From positions 1 through 33,587 of the forward strand of contig JARGFW010000035.1 in NCBI GenBank assembly GCA_029211085.1: DNA of 33,587 nt. The letters run 5' to 3'. Origin of the DNA: Deferrisomatales bacterium. Lineage in GTDB: Bacteria > Desulfobacterota > Deferrisomatia > Deferrisomatales > JARGFW01. The notes beneath the pieces are model-generated. The model searched no databases. It was given only the letters and a program-made list of their open reading frames with translations, and was not told the DNA's origin. Made by a program: the position numbers and the translations under genes. Below are positions 24,765 through 33,071 of this stretch, one piece after another. The first letter of the stretch is position 1. Every line of letters begins with the position of its first letter.

Positions 24765-25941
24765 ATGGCAGACTTCTTTCAGCACGGGGTGATCAGCACC
24801 TTCCAGGAGCTAGGCCCCCGGGATATGGCGCGGCTCGAAGCGGAGCTCGTGCGGTACACCCGCGAGCAGCCGCTCGCCCTGGTCCTGTCCTGCCTCTACT
24901 CCGAGCTTCAGTGCCCGGCGTTGCCGCGCATCGTCCGAAAGCTCGAGCAGGTCCCCTACCTGAAGGAGGTGGTGGTAAGCCTGGGGAGCGCGGGCCCGGA
25001 GGAGTTTCGCGATGCCCGGGAGTTCTTCTCGCGGCTCCCCCGGGTCCGGGTGCTCTGGAACGACGGGCCCCGTCTCACCGGGATCAAAGATCTCCTGCGG
25101 GCCAACCACACCTACCTGGGGGAGCCGGGCAAGGGGCTCGCGGCGTGGCTCGCCTACGGGTACGTGCTGGGAGACGAGGCGGTGCGGGCCATCGCGCTCC
25201 ACGACTGCGACATCGTTACCTACGAGCGGGTGCTCCTGGCCCGGCTCGTCTACCCCATCGTGGCTCCCACCCTGGACTATCGGTTCTGCAAGGGCTACTA
25301 CGCGCGGGTCACCTACCGGCTCCACGGACGGGTCACCCGTATCTTCGTGACGCCCCTCGTGCGGGCACTCCAAGAAATGGTGGGGCACACGCCGTCTCCC
25401 CTCTACCTCGACAGCTTCCGCTACCCCCTGGCCGGCGAGTTCTGCGTGCAGGCCGACGTGGCCCGGGTGAACCGGATCCCGCCCAACTGTGGGTTCGAGG
25501 TGGGCACCCTGGCCGAGGGGTTCCGCAACTACGCGGTGCGCCGGGTGTGTCAGGTGGGCCTTGGGAATCGACTACGAGCACAAGCACCAGGAGGCAGGGC
25601 TCCTGCGCATGGCTCGGGAGATCGCCTCCACGCTCTTCCAGTCCCTGGCGAGCGAGGGGCTTGCCATGCCGGACTCCTTCTTCCAGACCCTGCGCGCCGC
25701 GTACCTCCGCTGCACACAGGACGCCATCGCCCAGTACTCGGACCTCTCGGTGATCAAGGGCCTCACCAACGATCGCCACAGCGAGGACATCCTGGCCGAG
25801 GCCTTCGGCCGGGCCGGCGAGGACTTCCGCGAAAACCCCCTGGGCGCGCCTACGATCCCCAACTGGAACCGGGTCGATGCGGCCATGCCCGGGATCTTTC
25901 GCCGGTTGCGGGAGGCCGTGGAGAAAGACAGCCAGGCGTGA
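24765..25941 (+). pseudogene. Glucosyl-3-phosphoglycerate synthase-like glycosyltransferase, frameshifted
   Basis: This begins at ATG 24765 with AAAGGAGAG upstream. The first frame runs through MADFFQHGVISTFQELGPRD, ALVLSCLYSELQ, an ALHDCDIVTYERVLLARLVYP metal-binding region and the C-terminal-core YPLAGEFCVQADVARVNRIP. At about 25557-25561 the reading must shift: the natural continuation GIDYEHKHQEAG lies in another frame that runs to TGA 25941. One extra base near GGGCCTTGGG explains this. Joined, the protein is about 391 aa, full length for this family of glucosylglycerate and mannosylglycerate-type synthases, which make phosphorylated compatible solutes. Unrepaired, the first frame adds unrelated residues to 25961. 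The cause may be mutation or sequence error; both halves look under selection. Confidence 0.8.
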
Positions 25942-26175
25942 CGGGGCGGAAGCTCAGGTGATCCTCGTCCCTGCCGGCCATCCGGCACGCCATGGAGCCG
26001 GGGCAAGCGCTTGCAACTGCGGCGGCCTGCGGGTTGGCCCGGCCCGGCGGATCGGCCCCGGCGCATGTCCGGCCACACGGCGGGCCCAGGCCGAACGCAG
26101 CATTGCTGCACCCGGCGGAGCGAGACTCCCGCGGGCGCTCTCCGGGCCGCGCGCATCCCGTGCCGCGAGGACCGC

Positions 26176-27006
26176 GTGACCGCGCTTGAGGCCGCCGTCC
26201 TTGGCGTCGTGGAGGGGGTGACCGAGTACCTGCCGGTGAGCTCCACCGGGCACCTGATTCTGGCCCAGCACCTGCTGGGGCTCGGCGCCGGAGAGGCAGA
26301 GAAACAGGCTGCCGGCGCGTACGCGATCTGCATCCAGGGCGGCGCCATCCTCGCGGTGCTGGGCCTCTACCGGCACCGGGTCCGGCAAATGGGCGCAGGG
26401 CTCCTTGGCCGTGACCCCGGCGGCAGCCGGCTGGCCCAGTGCCTGCTCCTCGCGTTTCTCCCGGCCGCGGCCTTCGGGTTCCTGTTCGGCGACTGCATCG
26501 AGAAGCACCTGTTCGGTCTTTGGCCCGTGGTGGCAGCGTGGTTTCTGGGCGGGCTCGCGATCCTCGCCACACCGCGGCTGCATAGGGCCCGCAAGACCTC
26601 CGGTGGCGCGGCCCTGGACGCCATCACGGTGCGCCAGGCGCTGTGGATCGGCCTCGCCCAGTGCCTGGCCCTCTGGCCCGGCACCAGCCGCAGCCTGGCC
26701 ACGATCCTTGGTGGAATCCTGGCCGGGCTCGGGCTCCCCGCTGCCGTGGAGTTCAGTTTCCTGTTGGGGGTGCTCACACTGGGGGCGGCAACCGCTTACC
26801 AAGCCGTGCAACACGGGCCCCTGATTCTCGCTACCCTGGGCTGGTTTGCTCCGGCCGTGGGTTTCCTGGCCGCTACGGTCTCCGCCGCCGTGGCTGTGAG
26901 GTGGCTCACGTGCTACCTCCAGCGGGGAGGCCTGGAGCCGTTCGGGTACTACCGGATCCTCCTCGCCGGGGCCACCGCGTTCGCGCTGCTCGCTTTGCCA
27001 CCATGA
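26176..27006 (+). CDS. uppP: Undecaprenyl-diphosphatase UppP
   Basis: This encodes 276 aa from a GTG 6 bases after GCGAGGA. It is a polytopic membrane protein of the BacA/UppP family. The first motif is EGVTEYLPVSSTGHLILAQH (residues about 14-33). The second is LWPGTSRSLATILGGILAGL, with the catalytic Ser and Arg, in the second half (about 175-195). It removes phosphate from undecaprenyl diphosphate to recycle the carrier for peptidoglycan and other cell-wall polymers, and gives bacitracin tolerance. Internal hydrophobic helices alternate with short loops as in the family. It has no close partner gene. The preceding 234 bases hold no recognised gene. Confidence 0.92.
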   Translation: MTALEAAVLGVVEGVTEYLPVSSTGHLILAQHLLGLGAGEAEKQAAGAYAICIQGGAILAVLGLYRHRVRQMGAGLLGRDPGGSRLAQCLLLAFLPAAAFGFLFGDCIEKHLFGLWPVVAAWFLGGLAILATPRLHRARKTSGGAALDAITVRQALWIGLAQCLALWPGTSRSLATILGGILAGLGLPAAVEFSFLLGVLTLGAATAYQAVQHGPLILATLGWFAPAVGFLAATVSAAVAVRWLTCYLQRGGLEPFGYYRILLAGATAFALLALPP

Positions 27007-27060
27007 CCGGAGGTGCCAGCAAGAAAGCCTGGCGAGGCGCCGGGCCGGCGGCTTCGTCCC

Positions 27061-27092
27061 GCACCCAGTGTAGAGTGCACCCAGTGTAGAGT
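27061..27092. repeat. 16-bp exact tandem duplication
   Basis: The unit gcacccagtgtagagt occurs twice in a row (27061-27076 and 27077-27092) between uppP and the toxin-antitoxin pair. Directly after it, TGTCCC (27093-27098) and GGGACA (27112-27117) form an inverted repeat. A footprint of a departed mobile element, or a binding site for the antitoxin, is possible; neither is proven. Confidence 0.6.
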
Positions 27093-27177
27093 TGTCCCCA
27101 AAAACGCGGACGGGACATGCTCGCCGTGTATGAAAGCCGCTTCATGAATCCATACCCGGCTGCGAGGAGGCCTGACG

Positions 27178-27399
27178 ATGAACGCCGTGGTGGCGGAAAG
27201 GGGCCAGGTGACCATCCCCAAGCCGTTGCACGAGAAGCTCGGCATCGGCCCCAAGACGGTCTTGGACTTTCGGGAAGAGGACGGAAAGCTGGTGGCGGTC
27301 AAGGTGCCCGAGGGGGACCCCGTGACCCGGGTAACGGGGTGTCTGCAACTCGACGCACCCACCGATGAGCTGGTTGCCGCGATGAGGGATCGCCGTTGA
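27178..27399 (+). CDS. AbrB/SpoVT-type antitoxin
   Basis: This encodes 73 aa from an ATG with GAGGAGG 7 bases upstream. The swapped-hairpin AbrB domain is clear: VVAERGQVTIPKPLHEKLGI and PKTVLDFREEDGKLVAV. The tail (QLDAPTDELVAAMRDRR) is the short helix that usually clamps a VapC-type toxin. It would bind its own promoter and the PIN protein. Its stop overlaps the TTG start of the next gene by four bases, the usual antitoxin-toxin coupling. Confidence 0.85.
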   Translation: MNAVVAERGQVTIPKPLHEKLGIGPKTVLDFREEDGKLVAVKVPEGDPVTRVTGCLQLDAPTDELVAAMRDRR

Positions 27400-27680
27400 T
27401 CACCGCGGTGGATACCAATGTCCTGGGGGACGTATTCCGCAACGACCCGGCGCTCTGTGAGGCCTCGTCCGCTGCGCTGCGCCGCTGCCTGCAAGAGGGC
27501 CGGCTGGCCGTGTCAGCTGTTGTCCGGGCTGAGCTCTCGGCGCTGTTCGAGAGCGGGGACGTTTTGCTGGCCGTAATGGACACACTCGGCGTCGGCTACC
27601 TGCCCACGGAGCGCCAGGCGGCGAGTCTCGCGGGCAGCATGTGGCGCCGATACCGGGACGGGGGCAGGAATCTCAGGTAG
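27396..27680 (+). pseudogene. PIN-domain (VapC-like) toxin, shortened
   Basis: This encodes 94 aa from a TTG that overlaps the antitoxin stop. The PIN start ITAVDTNVLGDVFRNDPALC gives the first catalytic Asp, and SAVVRAELSALFES gives the conserved Glu. The frame then ends at TAG after RRYRDGGRNLR. Full PIN toxins of this class have about 30-40 more residues, with the last one or two acidic residues (ADxLLTRDxxF-type). No continuation is visible in the other two frames. The toxin is therefore probably inactive, while the antitoxin is intact. Confidence 0.7.
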
Positions 27681-27715
27681 GCACCGAGATCCGCGCTCCT
27701 GTGGCGAAGACGGCG

Positions 27716-28135
27716 CTACCCCTCAGCTTCACCGAACAACGCGTACAACTCCTCCGCTTCCTGCCGGATGCGCTGCTCCAGCGCGGCCAGGATCAGGCGG
27801 GTCCGGTGCACGAAGGGCGCGGGGAGCTGCTCCAGTCCACGCACAGCGCGCCACTCGGCCTTGTAGTCCTCCACGGCAGAGGCCAGGCCACCCAACTCCC
27901 GAGAAAACCGCTCGGCCACGGAACGTACGCGCGGGTCGGGGTGCCGGCGCAGAATGGGGTAGATGCGGTCGTCTTCGGCGGCCAGGTGCACGGCCAGCCT
28001 GCCGGTGAGCCGGAGCAACGCATCGTGGACGCTGCTGACGGGGTCGTGAGGGCCAGAGCCGAGGGCTGCAGAGACCTGGCTCGCCAGCGCCAGCAACTCG
28101 GCATGCTGGGCCCTCGCGGAATCAATTGCCGACAT
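27716..28135 (-). CDS. Hemerythrin-like HHE domain protein
   Basis: This encodes 139 aa from ATG 28135 with GGAGG upstream. The HHE helical bundle is visible: His near the start (ARAQHAELLAL), AVHLAAEDDRIYPIL (His and Glu of the di-iron site, about residues 50-60), and a later helix FVHRTRLILAALEQRI. Hemerythrin-like proteins bind O2, NO or iron and act in oxygen or stress sensing. One ligand in the last motif is hard to place, so iron binding may be altered. It lies convergent to the PIN gene, with 35 bases between them. Confidence 0.75.
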   Translation of the reverse strand: MSAIDSARAQHAELLALASQVSAALGSGPHDPVSSVHDALLRLTGRLAVHLAAEDDRIYPILRRHPDPRVRSVAERFSRELGGLASAVEDYKAEWRAVRGLEQLPAPFVHRTRLILAALEQRIRQEAEELYALFGEAEG

Positions 28136-28240
28136 GCTGCGACCTCCTCCGGTCCCCAGGTTCCGTGCGGGCATTTATCGGCGGCCGGCTCCGGGCCTTG
28201 AGGGGCGCGTTTGCCTCGCTGCCGGGTGCGTCGAAGCCAA

Positions 28241-29806
28241 TCAGCCCAGGAATCTCCGCAGCGACGCGGCCTCTAGGATCGCCGCTGCGAGGCGTGGGCG
28301 GTCCCCCAGCGCGGCCGCTGCGCGGGCGGCGGCCGCGGCGTGCGCGGGGTCCGGCTCGCAGCCGAGGGTCACTGCCTGGGCTGCCTCCAGGTCGCGGGTG
28401 AGAAGGGGCAGGCGTTCTTGCCTCAGGAGGTTCCTGGCGCTCTCCGGGCTCCGGTAGCGAAGCTCCTGGCGGAGCCAATGGAAGAGCGTCGGACAGGTTC
28501 GCTCCACCAGGGATCTCTCTTCGCCGGAGAGGTCGGTCCAGGCCCGAAAGCCCAGGACGCCCGGGGGCAGGCCCAGGGTGTAGCAGGACGCGGCATACTT
28601 GATGGCCCGCACCGCGGGCAGTCCTCCGACGCGGCGCATGTCCCCGGTCAGCGCCACGTTCTCGTAGCGCTCCCGATGGCTCGGTACCGCGTCGGCGACC
28701 TGGGACACCAGCGGCAGCAATTCCCGGTAGGAAGCCTCGTAGGCGGCCTTGAGGCGGGCCACGACGGACTTCAGTTGCTCCATCTCCTCGGGGTTGGGTC
28801 CCGGTGGGGTCTGGTGCCGCGCCAGCCACCCCTCGGCCAGGCGCGCGCCGAGATCCCGGATCGCGCCGGTGACCGCCGGCACGGGGTGGTCGTAGCGGAA
28901 CGCCGACTGCACGGTCAGCGTGGCGGCCCCCGGGTAGCTCTCCAGCACCGCTTCCATGCTCGCCGGTTCCGGTGTCAGACCTCCACGGAAAGGAGCAGAG
29001 CCAATTCCCATGATCTGAGGGATGCGCACGCCCGTGCGCCGTTCATAGGCGCGCCCTCGGTGCAGGGCCACCGTGGCCGCCACCAAGGCCGCCACGAGCC
29101 CCGCCTTGAGCGCCGGATCGCTGCGCGCAATGAAGCTTCGCTGCACGAAGGTATCGCGGCCCGTCAGCTCCTTGCGGGTGCGGATGAGGTCGTCCCAGAT
29201 GCGCTCGGGCGCGAGGAGGTCTTCCACCGTCTCGATGAGCGGGATGCCCTGGACGAAGAAATCGCCGTCGAAGGGGAACGCCGAGCCGTCGCCGTAGGTG
29301 CGGTACTGGGCCGCCTCGAGTCGGAAGCGCTCCAGGATGTCCCGCTCCACTTTGGCGACCGTGGCGCCGGAGCTGGCATCCGGGATGATGAACTCCGAGA
29401 AGGCGAGCCACGGCAGGCCCATGCGCCGCATCACCAGGAGCGAGTTCGAGAAGATCCCCAGGCTCTGCCAGAAGTAGGGGTCATCGCGGTCCGCGTCTGG
29501 GTTGGGAATCCGGGGGGTCACGTGAAAGTCGCGGCCGATGACCCGCCCTTCGAGGCATGAGGGGCACCGGTGCAGCCAGTCCCAGAGGGGGGTGCACCCG
29601 CCCCGCTTCTTCTCGTAGTCGATCATCTGCTCGGGCAGGCCCAGCACCGTGACGTTGTGGAGGACCTCTTCCTCCTCCAACTCCCGGTTCACCCGCGGGC
29701 TCGGCCCAAACGGGACCTTACCCACGTTATCCGGATGCTGTGTCCCCATCGTGTGGGGAAGCACGCGGGCCAATTCTTCGTCGGAGAGGTCCGGGCGGTT
29801 GAACAT
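28241..29806 (-). CDS. ppcA: Phosphoenolpyruvate carboxylase, archaeal type
   Basis: This encodes 521 aa from ATG 29806 with GGGAG upstream. It is the short archaeal-type PEP carboxylase (about 500 aa, against 900 in the bacterial type). Hallmarks are MGTQHPDNVGKVPFG near the start, RRMGLPWLAFSEFIIP, the substrate-site stretch IMGIGSAPFRGGLTP, and TVQSAFRYDHP. It makes oxaloacetate from PEP and bicarbonate, refilling the TCA cycle. It lacks the regulatory parts of the long enzyme. A DUF1638 gene precedes it by 46 bases on the same strand. Confidence 0.93.
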   Translation of the reverse strand: MFNRPDLSDEELARVLPHTMGTQHPDNVGKVPFGPSPRVNRELEEEEVLHNVTVLGLPEQMIDYEKKRGGCTPLWDWLHRCPSCLEGRVIGRDFHVTPRIPNPDADRDDPYFWQSLGIFSNSLLVMRRMGLPWLAFSEFIIPDASSGATVAKVERDILERFRLEAAQYRTYGDGSAFPFDGDFFVQGIPLIETVEDLLAPERIWDDLIRTRKELTGRDTFVQRSFIARSDPALKAGLVAALVAATVALHRGRAYERRTGVRIPQIMGIGSAPFRGGLTPEPASMEAVLESYPGAATLTVQSAFRYDHPVPAVTGAIRDLGARLAEGWLARHQTPPGPNPEEMEQLKSVVARLKAAYEASYRELLPLVSQVADAVPSHRERYENVALTGDMRRVGGLPAVRAIKYAASCYTLGLPPGVLGFRAWTDLSGEERSLVERTCPTLFHWLRQELRYRSPESARNLLRQERLPLLTRDLEAAQAVTLGCEPDPAHAAAAARAAAALGDRPRLAAAILEAASLRRFLG

Positions 29807-29852
29807 GGGCAGGCTCCCGGGGAGGACAGTACGGCCGAGGGGCCCCGGTGGT

Positions 29853-30407
29853 TCAGTCCCGGGGAGACGGCGCGGTCAGGTTGTCGATCTGGTCGCGAAA
29901 GCGGTCCAAGCTCGCCGGCACGACCTCGATGGGCTTTTGTGTGTACTCGAAGAACTCCAGGACCTGGAGGTCGTCGATCGGCTCGAGGCCGAAGTCCAGG
30001 AGTACAATGGAGTCGTAGAAGCCGAAGTTCTGGCGGGCGTCCACCTCGTCCCAGTGCAGGCCTTCCTGGAAGATCTCCCGCCAGTGCCGGAGCCAGCCCG
30101 GCGTGATGACGAAGGCCTTGCGGGCTTCGAGCGCCCGGCGTTCCTCCTCGCTCAGGAACGCCGCGACGCAATCCTTGCCCGGAAGGGAGGCGCCGCCCCG
30201 GGATGCGGCCAGGGCCGGCAGGTCGGGGTGGCAGGCCGCTCCAAACAGGAACGCGGAGTCGGGGAGTCGTTCTCCGCCCGCAAGTTCTTGCCCAAGCCGT
30301 TCGAGGTCCGTGTGGAGCCCCGGAGATAGCCACCGTACCTCTGGAGACAGATTCGCGCGGAGGTGCTCAACTTCCCGGCGGAAGATGCCGCAGCCGACGA
30401 TGTTCAT
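29853..30407 (-). CDS. DUF1638-family protein
   Basis: This encodes 184 aa. I start at ATG 30407 (NIVGCGIFRREVEHL), the usual beginning of the family; the frame stays open to 30527 with poor-looking residues. Family features are FLFGAACHPDLPALAASRGG, KDCVAAFLSEEE, AFVITPGWLRHWREIF and a YDSIVLLDFGLEP segment. Conserved Cys residues (GCGIF, ACHPD, KDCVA) suggest a metal or cofactor site, as in DUF1638 proteins near methyltransferase clusters. The function is unknown. It is probably in one transcript with ppcA. Confidence 0.75.
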   Translation of the reverse strand: MNIVGCGIFRREVEHLRANLSPEVRWLSPGLHTDLERLGQELAGGERLPDSAFLFGAACHPDLPALAASRGGASLPGKDCVAAFLSEEERRALEARKAFVITPGWLRHWREIFQEGLHWDEVDARQNFGFYDSIVLLDFGLEPIDDLQVLEFFEYTQKPIEVVPASLDRFRDQIDNLTAPSPRD

Positions 30408-30733
30408 CCGAAGTTTCTTTCCATCGAGGAGTCCGTGGTCGGAAACCGAGATTGGCTCAAAAGCGTTGGTTCCTCTGTAGCGAACGCTACAACGAGGATG
30501 ATTTCCCGCGTACATAGTGCTCGTCAAGCTCCGCCAGTCGGTTGACCAAATTAGCCGTGAAGATCCGTTTTCGCGTAAGCAAACCGACGGCCGAGCGACA
30601 GATAGTCATAGACGTGCCTGGCATGATCGTCTGCACAGGGTAGAGTGTATCGTGAGCCGAATTCCCAAGATCCCTGCGGGGCCCACGGCGGGCCCAGTCC
30701 GTGCATTTTCACCGTACCGAAAGGAGAGTTCCC
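30408..30733. other. Divergent intergenic region, no gene recognised
   Basis: These 326 bases separate the divergent DUF1638 and cytochrome genes. The sequence is less GC-rich than the genes. I see TTGACC near 30542 with no convincing -10 box at the right distance. AAAGGAGAG close to 30719 serves the cytochrome. It probably holds promoters for both directions, but I cannot define them. Confidence 0.4.
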
Positions 30734-31219
30734 ATGAAGCGTTTGGCGAGCATCGTTCTGACCCTCATCCTGTCCTCTTTCCTCCCGGCGGTTTCCACTA
30801 TGGCCGAAGAACTCCCGGCACCGGACGGAAAGGCACTGTGGACCTACATGACGAAGACCAGCCCCTACGTTGGGTGGGGATACTGGCCGGGTCGCTACGG
30901 AATGTACGAAGGGACCGAGCCCCACGGTGCCCATCTGAAGGTGTTCGCCAACGGGCCGGCACTCAGAGCAGCCCGGGAAGGCAAGCCCATGCCGGCGGGC
31001 GCCATCGTGGTGAAGGAGAACTACGGCATGGACGGAAAGACCCTGATGGCGGTGACCCCCATGTACAAGATGAACGGCTACAATCCGGAAGGCGGGGACT
31101 GGTTCTGGGCAAAATACAACGCTGATGGAAGTATCGACAAGGAAGGCAAGGTCGGCGGCTGCATCAAGTGCCACGAGGCAGTCAAGGACCAGAATTGGAT
31201 CTTCAACAAGGCTGAATAG
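30734..31219 (+). CDS. Cytochrome P460-family c-type protein
   Basis: This encodes 161 aa from ATG 30734 with AAAGGAG 8 bases upstream. Residues 1-24 are a signal peptide (LASIVLTLILSSFLPAVSTM), so it is periplasmic. The mature part has WTYMTKTSPYVGWGYWPG, PHGAHLKVFANGPAL and IVVKENYGMDGKTLMAVTPM, then WFWAKYNADG and one heme-binding site CIKCH near residue 140. This layout is that of the P460/cytochrome c'-beta family, which handles NO, hydroxylamine or acts as electron carrier. The next gene, a small membrane protein, may be its redox partner. Confidence 0.85.
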   Translation: MKRLASIVLTLILSSFLPAVSTMAEELPAPDGKALWTYMTKTSPYVGWGYWPGRYGMYEGTEPHGAHLKVFANGPALRAAREGKPMPAGAIVVKENYGMDGKTLMAVTPMYKMNGYNPEGGDWFWAKYNADGSIDKEGKVGGCIKCHEAVKDQNWIFNKAE

Positions 31220-31263
31220 CGGTCGAGTCGCTTCGCGAAGCCTATGGACTCTGGAGGTGTACC

Positions 31264-31692
31264 TTGTTGCTGCTCCACCCGATCATCCAAGGCGTCAGTA
31301 TCGCGCTCGCCCTGAGCGCCCTATTGCTCGGTCTCCAGCGGGTGCGTTCACTCCACCTTCAGCAGCAGGTGCGTTTCCGGCGCAACGTCCATGTGCGGCT
31401 AGGCATGGTTGCCGTAGGCGGCCTCCTGATCGGGGCAGGGGTGGGGTTGGCGATGACCCGTTACGCCTGGGGGCGGTCCTTCATGACCATGGGACACGGG
31501 GTCGGGGGTATGATCACCCTATCCCTTTTCCTGGTGGGCGGTGCGACGGGCTGGATACTGTATCGGAAGCCCAAGAAGCGGAGCTGGTTGCCCGCGGTGC
31601 ATGGCGTCGCCAACGCCGCGGGCGTTCTCTCCGCTCTCCATCAAGTGAGCACGGGTATCGAGGTCTATCGGACCTTCGCCACGGGGTTATAA
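31264..31692 (+). CDS. DUF4079-like membrane protein, probable b-type cytochrome
   Basis: This encodes 142 aa from a TTG with GGAGGT 6 bases upstream. Four hydrophobic segments are present. Histidines recur at the ends of helices: [26 protein letters not shown], and [17 protein letters not shown]. This pattern resembles the small b561-like DUF4079 proteins, in which such histidines would ligate heme. It sits 44 bases after the P460-type cytochrome and may pass electrons between quinone and that protein. The family call is by pattern and should be treated as tentative. Confidence 0.6.
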   Translation: MLLLHPIIQGVSIALALSALLLGLQRVRSLHLQQQVRFRRNVHVRLGMVAVGGLLIGAGVGLAMTRYAWGRSFMTMGHGVGGMITLSLFLVGGATGWILYRKPKKRSWLPAVHGVANAAGVLSALHQVSTGIEVYRTFATGL

Positions 31693-31705
31693 GCGAGCGG
31701 CAGGC

Positions 31706-32356
31706 ATGGAACCTAACGCACCCCCCTACACGGATCCCCATTACCGGGTCGCGATCTTCGGTTCGGCTCGCATTCAAGAGCACGACCCGGAGTACGCGGA
31801 AGTATTTCGTCTGGCTCGCGAGCTGGCCCTGCAGGGGTTTGATGTCGTGACCGGCGGAGGTCCCGGGCTCATGCACGCCGCCAACGCCGGCCACAAGAGC
31901 GCGGCAGGCGCCGGGCACTCCGTCGGCCTCAACATCAAGCTGCCCCACGAGCAGGCGGCGAACCGCTTTCTCGACCTGGAGCAGGAGTTCGAGCGCTTCA
32001 GCGAACGGTTGGACACCTTCGTCTCCCTCTCCGACGCCGTCGTCGTCGCTCCCGGCGGGGTGGGCACCTTGCTGGAGCTCTTCTACGCGTGGCAGCTCAT
32101 GCAGGTGGAGCATATCTGCGAAACCCCCATCATCTTGTTGGGGTCCATGTGGTCCGGCCTGCTCTCATGGCTGCGCGGCACGGTGCTGCCCCGCGGTTTG
32201 TTCAGCGAGGGAGACCTCCACAGCCTGTTTCACGTGCAGACACCGGAGGAGGCCGTGTCCCTGATCGCACGCGTGCAAGCGGATCGAGCGGCGACCGACC
32301 ACGTGTGCCGTAACTACGACCGATACCGCACCGCGTTCACGTTTCGGGGCGGCTGA
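31706..32356 (+). CDS. LOG-family protein (nucleoside 5'-monophosphate phosphoribohydrolase-like)
   Basis: This encodes 216 aa from an ATG 13 bases after the previous stop. Both family signatures are present: [20 protein letters not shown] (the GGGxGxM motif) and [20 protein letters not shown] (PGGxGTxxE). LOG proteins release bases from cytokinin-type or other nucleoside monophosphates. Bacterial members are often mislabelled lysine decarboxylase. It is cytoplasmic. Its position after the cytochrome pair and before a VTT-domain membrane protein suggests one transcript, without a clear shared job. Confidence 0.88.
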   Translation: MEPNAPPYTDPHYRVAIFGSARIQEHDPEYAEVFRLARELALQGFDVVTGGGPGLMHAANAGHKSAAGAGHSVGLNIKLPHEQAANRFLDLEQEFERFSERLDTFVSLSDAVVVAPGGVGTLLELFYAWQLMQVEHICETPIILLGSMWSGLLSWLRGTVLPRGLFSEGDLHSLFHVQTPEEAVSLIARVQADRAATDHVCRNYDRYRTAFTFRGG

Positions 32357-32363
32357 AGAAGCC

Positions 32364-33071
32364 GTGGTGCCCGGGGTACGACGCACGTGGGCCAAGGCGG
32401 TGCTGCTGGTGGCGGCGGTAGGTGCAGCGACCGGCGTGGCCTGGTACGCGGGCCTTGAGGACCTGCTGTCCCGCCAGCGGGTGGTGGAATTTCTCGACGG
32501 GGCCGGCCCGTGGGGACCGGCCCTTTACGTCGTGCTGATGGTTCTCGCCGTGGTCATCAGCCCCATTCCGAGCATTCCGCTGGATCTCGCGGCCGGCGTG
32601 GTGTTCGGCCCGTTCCTCGGGGGAGTGCTGTCGGTGCTCGGCGCCGAGATCGGGGCGCTGATCAGCTTTCTCCTTGCGCGGCGTCTGGGCCGGGAGGCGG
32701 TGGCACGGCTCCTCGGGGACCATCTGGCCTTTTGTGATCGCTGCGCCCGCCGACAGCTCACCGGGGTGATCTTCGCCGCGCGCCTGTTGCCGATCGTCTC
32801 CTTCGACCTGGTGAGCTACGGGGCGGGACTCACGGCGATCCCCCTGCGGAACTTCGCGCTGGCGACCCTTTTGGGGATGATCCCGCCTACCTTCGCCCTC
32901 ACCTATTTGGGCAGCAGCGTGCTGGTCGGAAGCGCCTGGGCCTGGGTCCTCGGGGCCGTTCTCGTCCTCGCCTTCTTCCTCGTGCCGGTCTGGATCCGCA
33001 AGCAAAACCCCATGGGACTGTATGATCTGATCGGTTCCGAAGAGCGGCCCCGTGAGGGGGGCTCTGTGTGA
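32364..33071 (+). CDS. TVP38/TMEM64 (DedA-like, VTT domain) membrane protein
   Basis: This encodes 235 aa from GTG 32364; GTG 32367 is equally possible. It has about five membrane segments with the VTT core: VISPIPSIPLDLAAGVVFGP, then GGVLSVLGAEIGALISFLLA and RRLGREAVARLLGD, and the later FAARLLPIVSFDLVSYGAGL. A hydrophobic C-terminal helix (VLVLAFFLVPVW) ends in a basic tail. The family is thought to move lipids or small molecules across the membrane. Its stop overlaps the next start by one base, implying coupling to the lipoprotein gene that follows. Confidence 0.85.
   Translation: MVPGVRRTWAKAVLLVAAVGAATGVAWYAGLEDLLSRQRVVEFLDGAGPWGPALYVVLMVLAVVISPIPSIPLDLAAGVVFGPFLGGVLSVLGAEIGALISFLLARRLGREAVARLLGDHLAFCDRCARRQLTGVIFAARLLPIVSFDLVSYGAGLTAIPLRNFALATLLGMIPPTFALTYLGSSVLVGSAWAWVLGAVLVLAFFLVPVWIRKQNPMGLYDLIGSEERPREGGSV

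Noticed and set aside
25557..25561. Programmed frameshift in the glycosyltransferase
   Set aside because: There is no clear slippery heptamer with downstream structure, and the family is not known for frameshifting. Mutation or error is simpler.
30620..30650. Sigma-54-type promoter (TGGCATG with GC further on)
   Set aside because: The spacing between the GG and GC elements is one base too long.
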